A stretch of 64,000 nucleotides of DNA, from positions 124,299-188,298 of the forward strand of contig VWZP01002438.1 in NCBI GenBank assembly GCA_013396995.1. The letters are read 5' to 3'. The notes under the pieces were generated by a model, which was not told the origin of the DNA, ran no database searches, and saw only the letters and a list, made by a program, of their open reading frames with translations. Shown piece after piece: positions 24,691 through 39,000 of the stretch (its first letter is position 1; the number at the start of each line of letters is the position of its first letter). Made by a program: the position numbers and the translations under genes. The stretch is from Dicaeum eximium (taxonomy: Eukaryota; Chordata; Aves; Passeriformes; Dicaeidae).

Positions 24691-26469
24691 TGATGAGATC
24701 ACATCAGCAATGCAAGGACAGTGCAAGTTGTTTTCTGAGCATCTGGAGGAAGCACTTGAGGTAGCAGAAAATAAGGTTTCCAAAAGAAGGATTAATTAAG
24801 GTGAAACAACAAAGATGGGATTCCTTAGTAGCCTTTGATACTGTGTGTTCAGCAGTGGTAGAAGGATGTCAGGCATAGACTTGAAAACCAATGTCTGTCC
24901 TTATGAGAAAACATTAAAACTCCCAGCAGACACCAGTTCTGCAGACTAGAGAAATAACTCACAGTTTGAAATAAACATCCCAATTATTCAATATATTAAA
25001 TGTTGGTTTTGTTCTGTTCCATATGAAAAAGAAGGTGTGGAATTAAAAAATTTATTTGGTACAATTAAATTGTAGAAATGAATAAGCTTTTGTCTCACCA
25101 TAATCCCGTTGTAATAATGAACACAGAGCGGGCACTTTGTCTCACGAAGTTATTAGAAAAATTTGATAGTAAAGATAAAGTAACTAGAGAAGTCAGAGGA
25201 GCTACCAAATGCAATTCTACATGTTTCCTCTGGTTCAGTATAGCCCTGACTGCATTGGGGTCATAAGTAACCAAAGCAGGAACAAATGACCATAATACAC
25301 TTTTTCATTGAAATTAACACATGACCTTGTGTCCTGTGATAATGGGGTAATGTTTTGCCACTGATCACATGCAAGCAACACTAGCTAGACATAAATTTTA
25401 ATGTTGATGAAAAGTGCAAAGAATGATACAGATTATTTATGTGGTGAATCATCTTGCATATGTGCTTACTCACTCCTCATGGGCACCTACTTACTTTGTT
25501 TTCAGACAAAAGCAATATAGATTTACTAAGCACTTTGTGACCTTTTTTTTTGAGAGTAATGCTTTTTTTAGTTGTAAACAACCAAAATTGCTTATTACAA
25601 ACTTGACTTTGGTGTAATGCTGTATAATTTTATAGCTTTATAGTGATTGTTTCACAGGTTATTACACTGCATACACATTAGAAATAGTTCAAACTGATGT
25701 GCTCAAGAGACTGCACTGGAAATTGTTTCTGTCTCACCAAAACACTGGTGATACATCAAACCTGTCATCATATCCCCAGATGTGCCCAATTTCTGACATA
25801 TGAAGAGGAAAAAGAAAAAAATATAATATCTATTCAGCAAGATCCAAATAGTCTGGTCTACAGGTTGTATGCATCTATTCTGGGGGCTTTTGGGTTTTTT
25901 TTTTCTGAAGGAAAAAAGTATGATTGCTCCCATGTAGCTGGAAGATACTGCTCCTGCCGCAGCATAGAGAGATGAGGCTGAAGAGTTCCACCCTTCTACA
26001 GTAATTTCAGCTGTAGCCCATGAGGAAGATAATGCAACCAGCAGTGATGGTTTAATTAACTTTGTTAATTAAACACAGAATTAAAAGAAAAAAGAAACAA
26101 AACCCCAAAACAAAACAAAAAAACCCCCAAACACTCAAATAAATTATTCTAGTTCCCAAAGGCACAATGTTGATTTTCTGCACTAAAATTCTTGATCTTA
26201 GTTCTGTCTTTTGTACAAAGCTCAAAAAAAACCCAGAAAATGAAGAAAAGACATTAAAAGCTTCTTCATACTTCACCAAGTCTAAGGCTAAAAGGAGTGT
26301 CTCAAAAATATAAAAGCATGCTCAACAAGTCAAAGGCATCTACAAACATACAAATGCTGCTGATATATTTTTTTCAAGCAAATGGAATTATAGAAATTAT
26401 TTTTAATAGATGTTGATGAATTTAGCCATGCTTAAGCCCAGGGAGAACAGAATAATTTAAGTTGGATGT
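24691..26469. other. Intergenic DNA, no gene seen
   Basis: AT-rich sequence. An A/C-rich low-complexity run lies at about 26,080-26,135 and a perfect hairpin at 26,050. No supported coding region. Confidence 0.6.
26050..26074. repeat. Perfect inverted repeat, 11-bp arms, 3-nt loop
   Basis: GTTTAATTAAC, loop TTT, then its exact complement GTTAATTAAAC. The arms are AT-rich and contain TTAATTAA words that resemble homeodomain sites. A function is not shown. Confidence 0.8.
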
Positions 26470-26862
26470 GGAAAACAAGGCATATGAGGAACGACTGAGG
26501 GATCTGGGGTTGTTTAGCCTGGAGAAAAGGAGACTCAGAGGTGACCTTATCACTCTCTACAACTCCCTGAAGGGTGGCTGTAGCCAGGTGGGGTTGGGCT
26601 CTTTCTCCAGGCAGCACTGACAGAACCAGAGGACACAGTCTCAAGCTGTGCCAAGGGAAATACAAGCTGGACATTAGGAAGAAAGAGTGATAAAGTTCTG
26701 GAATAGCCTGCCCGGGGAGGTGGTGGAGTCACCATCCCTGGATGTGTTTAAAAAGAGATTGGATGTGACACTGGGTGCCATGATCTAGTTGAGGTGTTAG
26801 GGCTGGGTTGGACTCGATGATCTTGAAAATCTCTTCCAACCTAGACATTCTGTGATTCTGTG
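26470..26862 (+). mobile_element. CR1 LINE 3' end fragment
   Basis: Matches the 3' portion of CR1 (ORF2 tail and 3' UTR). Recognisable blocks run in order: tatgaggaacgactgaggga, ttgtttagcctggagaaaag, tggaatagcctgcccgggga, gggttggactcgatgatctt. The element finishes with the diagnostic octamer tandem attctgtgattctgtg (26847-26862). It is 5'-truncated, as usual for CR1, and non-coding. Confidence 0.95.
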
Positions 26863-26869
26863 TCTCTTC

Positions 26870-27250
26870 AGAGCATTTAGTCCAGCCGCCCTGCTGAAGC
26901 AGTACAAGGCGGTGCAGCTTGTCCAGGACCATGCCCGCTCAGGTTTTCCAATGGCTTCAAGGACGGAGATCCACACTCCTCCTGGGCCAGGGTTCACAGC
27001 AGGGCAGCCCGGGCTCTGCTGCGAGGTTTCCCGGTGTTTCTATCACCCTGTCCCGGCGCAGAGCCGCCGGGAGTGTGTGGTTCAGCGGGACAGGGAGGCA
27101 CAGGAGCCTCGGCCGGCACTAGAGGGCAGGACAGGCTGCGGGAAGCGGGGCAGGAGCGGGGGCAGCCGGGCTGGGCAGGCACCGAGGGATTCACCGCCAC
27201 GGAAACAGCACACGAGCTGGGCTCCCTTCACTCACTGCTCCTGACTCTTT
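26870..27250. promoter_or_regulatory. Second orphan GC-rich segment with CTCF-like site
   Basis: GC-rich sequence starting right after the CR1 3' end, with no recognisable exon. It contains a strong CTCF-like core at 27116-27129. The 130-codon frame at 26852-27244 looks like a by-product of composition. Plausible as an insulator or enhancer between CA3 and CA2; this is inference. Confidence 0.45.
27116..27129 (+). promoter_or_regulatory. Candidate CTCF binding site
   Basis: The 14-mer gcactagagggcag fits the CTCF core CCASYAGRKGGCRS at 13 of 14 positions (first C replaced by g). It is the best such match I noticed between the two genes. Binding is not shown by sequence alone. Confidence 0.55.
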
Positions 27251-29204
27251 TTCAAGGTCTGGTCATATTTCTGAAGTGAGGCCCCTTCAGAAGAAGGGGA
27301 TGGGTGTCTGTCGTCGCTGATGTCAGAGAAAGTGAGGTAGAAAATGAGCATTTGCAGTGATGGAAAGAGGTGCTGAATGGCCCGAACTTGTGCCTTCAGA
27401 ACAGAAAGGAAACAGAAGAGTATGGACTCGGAAGTTAGAGTGTCATGTTAATAAAACAGGGGCCAGAAACAGTCAGTCCTCTGCAGAGACAGTGCTTTGC
27501 AGTTGTGTTAAGGATTGATTTCATTCTTGCTGACCAAACAAGGCCACCAGTCTGCAGCTCTGCAGAGTTTAGAGTAAGGCTCGCGGAGGTTTGCCTCTGC
27601 ACCTTGTTCTGTGGTCCCATTAGAGCTGTCCTGTTCCCAGCTCTCCACTTGAGGAACATGGAGCTGAAATCCTACTTCACCAGAGCTTCAGGAAGTCTAT
27701 TCTGGGGCAGGGGACTGTGCAAAATGACAATAATGCAAACCAGTACAAGAGATCTGCTTGGTAGGAATTTGATAAGCACAATCATACTTCTTCAGAGAGG
27801 TCTTTGCCACCAGCTAATTTCTGCATTTTCCTTTTAAGTCTCTGTAGCTTTGTCTTGGGTCACTGCAGAAAGCATGGCAGACTCCCTCTCATGTCTTGAA
27901 CTGAATTACTAATCAGCAGAAAATGAACCAGCTTTGACTAAAATACAAAGTAATTGAGATTTACCATGGCTTTATGTATCTAACAATACTGTTGAAAGGC
28001 CTGCAGGCTCTTTTCAGGAAGGTGGAAACACCAGAAACAGAAAGATGAAACAGACGTGTCAAGAGGGGACTGAATAGAAACCTGGCAAACAAAGAGGGAA
28101 TAAAAGAGAAAATACCTTTCACGGATCAGCAATCAAAATTGAAAGGGCAAAAGGATCATGCTTATTCCTGCCTTTATGGTTCTATTGGTGCTTTGTGACT
28201 CTTACCACTGTAGGTGTCAATTTATTTTTTTGGTGGGGTTTCCTGCTGGCCTGTGACTCCTGGGCTACCAGGGACATGATGTGGACCAGGCACCTCTTTT
28301 GGCAGAGGTAGGAAAGGTGAGGTGTCCATGACTTGCTGCTCATGCCAGCAGATTTCATTCACACAAGACTGAGATGGAATGATAAAGGGCACCCCTGACC
28401 ACAGCAGCTGGGAACTTCTGCCACTCTGGGGCAGCCCAGGCTGGCCTCAGGTCCACCCATGTGCAAGAGGAAAAACGTTCCTCATTCAACACTTAATGAG
28501 TGAAGCACTGAAGCCCGTGCTGCTTGTCCACTGTCTTGTACTAGGGATGCCAGGGGTGCAAAATGCATCCCAACCCTGGTAGGAGGCTTAGCTGGCTGAA
28601 GCATCTGCTCCATGAACAGGTGAGAGATGGCTCAATGACCAAACTGCAGCTTCCCAAAGTCCAGGTTAATAATGCCCTACCAAAGACAGTATGATTCCCT
28701 CACCTCACCATCATTTTTCAACATAAAAATAAAAGAGAGAAAATATTAAGAAATAAAATTTATATAAGAATACTAATGAAGAAAGCTTTCCATAAGGTAA
28801 TAGGAATTTCTCCAGTATGTATCAAGGCTAGCAAACTAATTTTTTTCATGTGCTAAACTATTTTCTCATTAATGTTATTTTAAGAAAAGTAACAAATTAA
28901 GGATTTATTTGGTGTTCTTTATGTACTTTTCTTAAAACCAGGCAAAAGGGAAATCTGGTACATGTTCTGTTTCTACGCTAGCACTTTGTCTGACAGCTTG
29001 GCATGAGAGTATAGGTCATTTGTCTGTGTATAAGATACTCATTGTAAAGGATGACAAAACAATTTTATTTTCCAAATTATCAAGCGTGGTCTAATTGTCC
29101 AGCATTGATCTTGTGTCTAAAACCAGTTTGGAAATGCTGTTCTTGTAGCAGGGCAGCATGTTTTCCCTGGAATCTACTTCTAAATGTCTTTTTATTAGCT
29201 AGCT

Positions 29205-29255
29205 GTTTTGTTTTGTTTTGTGGTTTTGTTTTTTTTTTTTTTTTTGTTTTACAGC
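29205..29255 (+). repeat. (TTTTG)n / poly-T low-complexity tract
   Basis: Several TTTTG units followed by a long T-run and a further gttttacag. It could be the complement of an A-rich retrotransposon tail or a simple repeat. No element body is recognisable next to it. Confidence 0.75.
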
Positions 29256-32200
29256 TTGTTTAATGAATCTTTGAAAACTCTTAATCCTCAGATTCTGTCT
29301 CCTGACAATGAATTATGGAACAGTGACTTAGGAAAAGCAATAAGAGGCTTAAACAAGCTGTTGTCCCTGAAAAGTAAGTGCTTTATGACTGTGTCTCACA
29401 ATCTTGTAGCTTGGTATTTAGATAGACAGTTGGATGCAGTGAGTGGACAGGACCCTGTGGGGTTTTTGAACACCTCTGCATATCATACCATAGCCCCTCT
29501 CACAGCCTGGATCAGGTGAAGGGTGGGAGGGAGTTCATGCTCTGGCATTCAATTGGATCATTCAGACACATATAAGATACTTGAAATACCTTTCTGAAAT
29601 AAGTGACATAACTTAGGACAATTAGTATGTTTTAACTTGGGATGACAATATCCAAAACCTTGTGAGCATTGTGGCGAACGTAGAATTTTTCTCATCTCTT
29701 CCCAGCTATGCACCAGAAGAAAAAACCCAAGTGGAGATACTAGGCCACTAAAAGGATCATAAAAATGCTGCAGTGTCAAGGCATTTATTAAAAAGCAACT
29801 TTGATATTCTGACAAAAACTTCATTGCATTTTGCTGTTTTATCTGAAATTTCTTAAGTTTTTTAATATTTTAGATGTCAGGCACTAGGTAGGTTTCCTGA
29901 AGCCAGAATAAAATATTAAGTTGTCAGATTTCTCCTTCATCTTGTGTTTGCAGAAGGGTCTATTTCCCAGCTGATTGCCACTAGTTACTGGTTTCTTTGG
30001 TTTGAGCTCCTTTACTTTGACTCATGTGGAGTCTTTCTCTAGTTCTGTAGTACGCTAACAAATTATTTAGGGGTTTTGCTTTTTTTAAAACAGATTTATT
30101 GAGGGGATACTACCCCTGCAACTGTAGGGTTTTTTCCCTGATGACCCAGCACACTGCTGACGTCCCAGACAGTCTCAGTGTGTTGCCAACTCCTGGCATC
30201 TTGCCCCCCTGTGCCAGACACTCTGCCTGCCAGGAGGGAAAAGGCTGTCCTACTCTGACACATTGCCATGGCACCTCCTCCTCACCACCAGCTTCCCCAG
30301 CTCACAGCAGCCTCGTGCCTGGCTCTGTGGGAATGTCTGGGTAGATGTGTGCAAGTGAGCAGAGCCAGAGAGACTGGGGTGCAGAAAATGGAAAATATTG
30401 GACAAACTAACGAGCTGTTGCTACAAGTGAGTCACCAAAGGAGGTTACCACAGAGTGGGATCTGTATTCCTTTGGGGAACTATTTCAAATGTAATGTCTA
30501 AGCTTTTGCAGTGATGTCCCTAGGACAGCCTTGTGTTGTCCTGTACCAGTCCACTTGTCTCTTCCAGACAGCTCTGTGGAAAACTGTGATTATCAGGGAA
30601 GTGGTGCACAGCCCTCAGGCTTGATCCAGATTTTCTGAAGTCGGTGAGAGTCACTCCTTGAAACTGCACATACCCCTGGGACAATAGGGGTCCCAATGGG
30701 CTACTTGTGTGGGACTCATGGCAGTACCAATTGCTTTCCCTCTGTTGCTACTAACTTTTAGTGCAAAGGATTCTGAGAGAAACTACCAGCCTATCTGGAT
30801 TTCTCTAGGCCTGCAGCAGTACTTTTTGACTGGCAGTTCTGAGTATGGACAAGAGCAATAGCATTGACATTATCTTATGATTCAGTTTCCCATTCAGCAG
30901 ATGAAATTTTCTGTTTTGAGATACAATGATTTTTATGTCAGAGAAACAAAAGATGGCATAAACTTAACCAAAATACTGGAGGCAAACAGGCACGAAAGTT
31001 GCCTCCTGGATCCAAGTGTTGGAGATCTCTGGTAGGCCCACCTATTGCAGAAACAGATATGAGTAATTAATAACCAACTCAAGCTAGCTGCCTCGTCCTA
31101 GATAAAATGCTTGAAGATTAATCACAATCTGAATCACTTTTTGTTTTTTTAACCTGACCTGTAGTGAGATTTCCGACACATGTGGCAGGAATATCAGGAC
31201 TGTGATATACAAAGAAACTACATGGTGGAGATATCTTAGTGACTGAAGGGTTTGGTACTGGGACTGAAAATGATGAGGGCTCAAAGTTGTGCAACAACAA
31301 AGCTGTGCACATCTATTGCCAAGCAACAGATTTCAGACTAGCAGGTAAGTAACCTGGTAAGCCCAGTGGTTCCCTCTGTCTCCATGTGTAAAGAAGAAAC
31401 ACTGGATCCCATCTGCACAATTGTCTTTCCAGCCAGCTCAGACAGCTGAACCTTGTCTGCTTCTCTGCTGGATTTTCCTTATGAGTTTTGAATGTAACAG
31501 GGAAATTAAAACCATTATTCTTTATTTTTCATACTCCATTTTCTGATCCAGCTACACCAGGTCCTTGAACATCATCCAAGGGAATTCAATCCTTCAGCTT
31601 ACACGTTGTTATAATTATCTGAGTTTGAATCTCCTTGCCTCCCTCCATCTCTTCTTTTCTCTCTGGATATGGGATCTATAAATTAGAAAGAAAGGCAGGT
31701 GTAACTGTTGCTCAATAGTTTGCTGTGACCTTAAACATGTAAATAAAATTATTATAAAAGATACTAGAGACTTATCTTTTAAAAATCATGGATTTCAACG
31801 AGACTAGCTATGTGCTTTATTATAGATGTTTGTGTTTATATATATGTTTGTTTAAACTTTTAAAATTGCAATCTGAGATGATAAATGTTGCCATCCCAGT
31901 GTGGCAGTTCTGCTGGCAATAACATGATCTCTCATTGCTATGTTGATAAGTGTCTGAGAAGGAAATTTATGTCTGGGGTTTGTTATGGTATGCACTACAT
32001 AAATCACTGTACATGTCAGTACCAGGTAACCCTCCCAAAGACCCAAATTATAGCTAAACATTTATTCAATCTCATTCTCTTCCATAGGGGTCATTGACCC
32101 CCAACCTTTCTATAAAAAAGTTTTGCACTCCAGTTGTAATTGCTTCCTTTAAAACAAAAGCATGCAGGGCTCGTGCATAGTGCATACTCTCTTTCCTTAG

Positions 32201-32985
32201 GTGATTACTGCCATGCTTTCATATGAACTCACTTGAATGATATGCTTGCTGAAACTCAAGGCTCCAGTCAAGAATGAAAATCTGATCTGATCTGTCTGCA
32301 CAAATGTACTCTGGCACAGCCCGCCTGGAGTAATCCAGGATTGAAAGTTTGACCTAAGTTAATTTATCAGCTCCAGACTCACTGTGAAATTCCAGGAGAT
32401 TGGTGAGTCTCCCAAGGCTAAGTTCAAGTTTGACAGATACTGACCTTCCCTTGAAGTTTGAAGAGAATACAGAGTCACACTGGAATAGCTCAAAGAAAAT
32501 AGGAAATGAAGTTTGCAAAGAACTAGGATGAAACTTCAAGGCTAGTAGTGCAAGCAAGGCTATAATTTCTTCACAATCCTTGCAACCAATTGATTTGTCA
32601 GAACAGGCTTAAGACCATGCTACTTACTGAGACTAATAGAAGAATAACCTTTTATAAACTTAAGAAATGTTCAGAAATTTTAATCTATTTCTATAATTTG
32701 CCAGTATCCATATTTTCTATCAGAAGAAGTGTATCTGGTAATCCTCAGTGCAAGACCTGTCAGGAGACACACAGAATTTATATGCAAACATAAAAGCAAC
32801 CTTTTCTAGAAAAGCACACCAATTCCTGTATCTTCCCTGTGGTGCCTTTTTTTTTTTTTCTGTAATGTATCAGATCTTCAGATCTCTCAGCTCTAGCCTA
32901 GCTGGTAACAAGAAAGTGGATCCACATTCCTTACTTGCTGTGGAAAACCACTCAATGTAGTGCACCCCTGAATAAACTAAGAACA

Positions 32986-33031
32986 GAAACCCCAGTGTTT
33001 CTAGAGGTGAAACCTCAGTGCTTCTAGAGGT
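32986..33031 (+). repeat. Tandem duplication, 2 x 23 bp
   Basis: Units 32986-33008 and 33009-33031 differ at two positions. Both end in ttctagaggt. Local slippage duplication in intergenic DNA. Confidence 0.85.
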
Positions 33032-36000
33032 GAAAATGTCCACTGTTTGTGTTATTGTTACCAAGAAACCATTTTCAACAAATGATCACAGGGTGGATAT
33101 CCTTGAAATTCATTGCACCTTCAAGCTCACCACTGGAGAGTGGAGCAAGAGAACACTCCTCGAAACTCTGAAATAGTTTTCTGCTTAGACTTTCAGTGTG
33201 ACTTTGCTCAGGAAAAAGAGGCTGGACCCAAATTTTATTCACGAGGCAGACAGTTTTAAATGCATACCTTGCCTAGACATATAGAACATAAAATCCATTA
33301 ACTAAAATCTTGTAATATCTTGAAAAAATACAATTGCAATTCTAGTAGGTGAGATTATTTGCTATCAGATCAAAGATAAATTTTCTTCTCATATATTTGT
33401 TGTTTACAGCTAAAAATCCAACAAATCTTAGCCAAATATAGCTGCAGAAGTACAAAAATTAAATAAAAAAGAATTCTGCAAAACAAGTAGAGAAGACTTC
33501 ATATCTGTGCAAATTAATAAACATACCCTACGCACAGAATTTTACTGTATTTCTTGATAGACCCAAGAAGCAGCCATATAGTAAGCATTTTTTTTCAAGC
33601 CAAACAAAGTGCTGAACAAAACCTTCTCTAAAGCAGTTTTGCCACTGTTCTTTAAAAAGTTTTGCTGGGACAGTCTGCATATGTGAGCCTTGCAGCTGTC
33701 TAGCCAAAGAGTGTTCAGACATAAGACTTTTGTCAGCCAAGGTTCATTTGCTACTAACCAGGTCCTGGAGATTCTTTGTCCTCCAAGAGTTGAAGCTGGT
33801 GAGTTCCTGAAGAAAAATGTGAAATATTCAGGAGTCTAGAGTGAAAGAAGGAGAAAAAAAGGATGCTCAACTCCCTTAGCAGGACAGCTGTGATTTTCTC
33901 ATGGATATGAGACCCATCTCCCAGTTCCAAGATACTGCATTTGTTATGCACAGTGACTGCTTATTCTCAGTCATTGCTTGGGCCAAGCTCTGGCAGGACT
34001 CTACATGCCTTCTCCTAGGACTAGTTTCTGTTTTCCAATGTAAAGATGAAAAGAAGAACCTGCCAAAGGCCATGAAGTACCTCCGTGGCTTGAGCTGCTG
34101 GACTCCACTCGTTGACTGTACTTTTGCAAGGCAAGACTAGCACCAGTAGCCTCAGGGCTATGTTACACTCCATAACAGTGTGGGAAAACTGTGGGAAACT
34201 CATCCTGGCCTGGCTGGACAGAGCAAAACACTGGGGAGACACCGAAGTATCTGAGGTGAAACCCATCAGCATCTCTCCACAGCTCTGCCAGAATAAACAA
34301 AGGGATAGATGTCAGTTATGTGACTTGTATGTAGGGCAAATATACACTTAATCTTCTAGTGAATCACCTTTTTTCACACAAAGATCATCAGTGATCCTAG
34401 AACAGCTGCTCAGACACATTGGGCCCTGGCCTCAGAAACCTCCCACACCAATGTCATAAGTAAAAAGCTATAAAAGAGTTGGTCTGCCAGACTGGAGGGT
34501 CAAATAGCAGCCTGGAAGGGCTTGTAATAGGGAAGAGGGTAGCTACTGATATTCATTCCTTTCTTCTTAATGGCTTTATGCAGATGCAAAGAGTTGGATT
34601 TTTTTAAAATGAAAAAGTAAAAAAATAGGTGACCCTCAAAACAAAAATTAATAATTTCAATCACACTTTCATATTACTGAAGTATGTGCTTCAGCTAAGA
34701 ATCTGCCCTGATTTTATTATTTTTGTTATTAAAAAATATCTATACTGGAAAGTATCATCTTCTGAAACACTGATTTAGAAAGATCTGTCTATTAACAATC
34801 TCTTCTAAAAAACATAATTCTTTTTATTTCCTTACAAGAGAATCAGGCAGAGGGGAAATGAGAGTGATTTAAAATCTCAGTAAAAAAGAACAGGAATTTA
34901 CTAGTTTCAAATAACAACCACTAAGCAAAACAAGCTCACTCTTTATTATATGGCATCAATTAAATGCATTATTTCATGCTTTGTGTTCAGCTCATATCTA
35001 CAGAAATTGTATTATTACTGTCTTTATTCATAATTTTTACCAAAACAATAAGCCCACAGAAATAGTGTCTTTATCACCTTATAAGAGATAGAAATATATT
35101 TGCAATAATGAAATTTCAGGTGGGCAGGCTCATATTTTTCTGTTCTTTATGAAGGCCATTTTGATTTTTAGTACCTGACATGTCATCTTGCTTAGCAAAA
35201 CGTTATTTTGCATATCCATATGTACATGTGTCTGGCAGTTGGCCCCTCCATATTTGAATCTATTGGCCAAATTTGATAAAGTAAGAAATTGTTTCAAAGT
35301 TTTTCTCTCCTGCATGTTGCATGGAGCAGCCAAGAAGATGGGAGGAGACCCATCCAGGCCCTCTCTGGGGAAGGGCTGTGACTTTCCTTGGGTTTGCTGC
35401 ACAGCCATTTCAAAGAGGACAGAGCAATCATTCCCACTGAAAATTCTCACAGGTCACAGAAGCTTCTGAAATTTGTGTGTCATGGATTTTACCCTGACTC
35501 ACTGCAAAATTAATTACTTACAAATGGCACAAGTGTTTGCTTTCATTGGAGATGTACAAAAAGCCAATCAATACCTAAGCAGTAAGGAAGTTTATAAGGG
35601 CTGGTTGGTCTCCATGGGGAGCACTGATAGAGTGTTTATCAGTTTGTCTGTCTCTGGTTTTGCCTTTATCATTAAATGGGCAAAATAAAGACATGACACT
35701 TTAAATTGTATACAGAGGCAGTTTTTCTCCTATGGTATCTGTGCAATTTCTCCTCTGCTACTTTTCCTCAAGTTTATAAATTACTTTGGAACTGCAACCT
35801 ACTTTACTCAATTTTAATAAAGACACTTAGGAATACCATTTTGCATGTCATCTTGCTGCAGGAGTTATCATTAGCAAAGTGAACCAAAATAGTCAATTTA
35901 AGTAGAAACTAGATATGTCAAGAGTTCACATCCACTTGCAGCACTTTGCTTGTTTCATTAAATCCATCAAGGATTTAAAACAGGGAATTATCTAATAAGG

Positions 36001-39000
36001 CACCTTGCAGAAGAAACATGATAGCAAATGTCAGAGCATTTCAAGCAGGAACAGGACCACTGTTGAAAGGTTCATGAACTTTCAGTTAAGTAACTGACTT
36101 ACCTCCCAGTATTCCTGGTCCAGATACAGTCATTAAAGCAAGTAGCTCCTTCTCAACTGACAGTATCTCTATGTCCTTCTCAGCATTTGAATAGGAAGGA
36201 AGAAATAATTTAGAGGTATTTAAAAAACTGGCTAAATGAACTCATGATTTTGAATGTCCCTCCTACATGTCATTTGTGTGGGAATACAGAAGAAAGCAGT
36301 GGAACAGTAAATAAAGGAATACTAAGGATTTCTGCCTTGAACAGAAGGTGATGCCTAAGAACATGATTCTGTAAAGTAATGCCAAGTAGTAACATCCTAA
36401 GAATTGTGATTTGAAGGTGTGGTAAGAGTTAGTTCTAGACAATAATAAAATCTAATTGAAGGATGGGTTGGAACTGCTAAAAGAGATGCTCAAACTGAAA
36501 AACCAAAGAACAGCCAAGTCAGAAGGGCAGTTCTGAAATTAAATGGAGCAAACAAATACAATTCAGCAACAGCATTGGTGTTTAGAAAATATTGGGTGCA
36601 AAGTCTGTTATTCCAACCATTTTAAAATCAGCTGAGGATCTCAGTGTCTCATACCCTCACTGCTGCCATGTCCTTGCTTCCAGCACCAGCAAACATAACC
36701 TTTCCAGTGTTTGCTAACATCATTTTCTTGTTCTGTCCTTTGGATTGTGTCACCACCTCTATGCATCCCAACTGCCTCTTTTTGTCACATTAAACACACA
36801 TAACTCACTTTGACTTTCAAAGTCCTTCACAGACTTCCTTCTCTTCACCTGTTACCTGAAACTGGGAATCCAAGGGCCAGCTCTAGTCTCTGACCAGCAA
36901 GTGTGCTCTTAGGCTTCTAAGCAAGCATTTTCAAGCAAGACAATGTGATTAATGGTCCCAGTGATCTCAGAAAGAAGTATACCTGCTCCAAACTGAGTTC
37001 TTCTATTCTTGGAAAAGGAGGGAAAGGGAGCTCTTTCCTCTGCTACTTTATTCTGGAAGACAGCTAGGTGTGGCAGGCAGCCAACCAGAGACAGGTTTGT
37101 TAAAAGCACACTAACTTCTCTAGAAAGATGCTTTTTCTCCTGAGTCTGAAATAAGCTGTACTTTCAGTCAAAATACTATCGCACATTAACCAAAATCAGC
37201 AGCAGAATGTGTATTTATACAGCACATATGTTTTGTGTATATATTGATACACACATATATATACATACACACTGACGAGAGTAAACTGTAAAAACACTGA
37301 GGCATAGGTTTGTTCAGTGGCAAAAAGGCTCTGAGGTGAGGGAATGAAACATTTTCCGAACCAAGCCAAACTTCAGCATGTTCTGTTGGAGGTGTGATGC
37401 GTCCTGGTGACTGTGACAGGGGATTTGCTGTGTGCCCTTCTGGATGGGTGGCTTTCCCTAGCTGACAGACTGGAGTTCAGCTCCAGTGAGCTGCCACCGC
37501 TGCCACAGCTGGGAAACAGGACAGAGCATCTGTCCCAATAATAATCTGTGATCCCAAATCTGAAACTTGAGCAAAACAATTCCAAATTCTTCTCATGATA
37601 TTAACAGCTATACATATAGATTGCAAAATACTGTTGTATTTATTATAAAAACAAGGGTCTTAAGATCTGTTCATTTTCCTATAATTATGCTAATGAAATA
37701 GAGAATAGGCATAAATTTGGATATAAATTGGATTTAATCAGGTTTTGTCCTGATCTATAGATCCGATGAGTCTAAATTATTCAGAAATATCCATCACCTG
37801 AATTTTGACTCTTCTTCAACACTATGTCTACTTTTATATAAAATTTTAGATTACCTATATCTACCTCCTCTTGCCCACCTCAGAGAATTCCACAAAGTGA
37901 GACTGAAGGTTGATGGTTTCCTGCCCAGCTGCAGACAGGGAACCCATGGACAACTTCTGTGATCAACATGGTGGGTCTAGAGAAAAGGTTCCCAATGAGA
38001 AACATAAGTGGACTCCCCACACATTTACCATGGATATATTTTCGTTTGATGAAGTTTAGAAGGGGAGATCCTATCTAAAGTTGATTGTTGAAAAGCATAA
38101 TCATATTTCTGGTGCTACTGCAGCTGCCATTTCATTCCACAGCACCTTATTGCTAATGTTCAGGACTGTGCATGACACGGATGCAGGTACAGCCATACCA
38201 CTACAATGTTTCGAGTTTCAGGAGGACTTGCAGCACCACAGAGCATGGCCATGTCATTTCTGACCTCTGCAGCAGGTGAAAAGTAACTTGGAGAAGGGGC
38301 TGCCAATGAGCTGTGAAGTGTGCCTATGTGTCTCATTTCTGTTTCAGAGGGGCTGATACTAATTAGCCCTGACATCACCAAGTGTAGCCAGACATACGTG
38401 GTATGAAAGTCAAATACAGTAGTAATTCATTGTGTTCTACCCCACCAAGATGAAAATTGCATGTCTTTCCTTTTTACCAGGTAGTTCTGAACCCAGTCTC
38501 CCTGGTCCTGCAGTGCAGAGTTAGACCACATAGTGGGAAGGTGCAGATCAGACGTGAGCTATGACAGACATTACTACTACATGATCTGAATTCAGTCATA
38601 CCAGCCATTAATTTTTCTTGTACTTGGGGTAAGCTGCAAAGCAAGGGGCAACCTCTGCAGAATAACAATGAACACAGCCAGAGAGAGCAGAAAATTACAT
38701 GAGCACATTCTAAATGCTGACTCACAGCACCCCACATTTCTCCTGCTGCCTTCAAAACTCTCCCTAACCTCCTCGTATGTTCAGCTTATAGTGTGATTCA
38801 CAAGGTCCCCGAAACGCCCCCACCCCCATTCTTTGGCTTCTTATTTCCCTTCTACTCCTACTCTTTCCATTTTTCCCCTGATGCCTGCTGTACCATTGTT
38901 TTCTAGATCTGTCATCATTACTTCCTGCAGCTCCTGAACATGGGGTCTGTAAAACAACTGCCAAAACCCTTTTTCACACACTTCCTCCTATCTGCAACTC

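Noticed and set aside
24239..24799. Open frames on both strands at 24.2-24.8 kb as a possible gene
   Set aside because: The minus-strand frame is CR1 reverse transcriptase and the + strand frame is its shadow; both belong to a degraded LINE.
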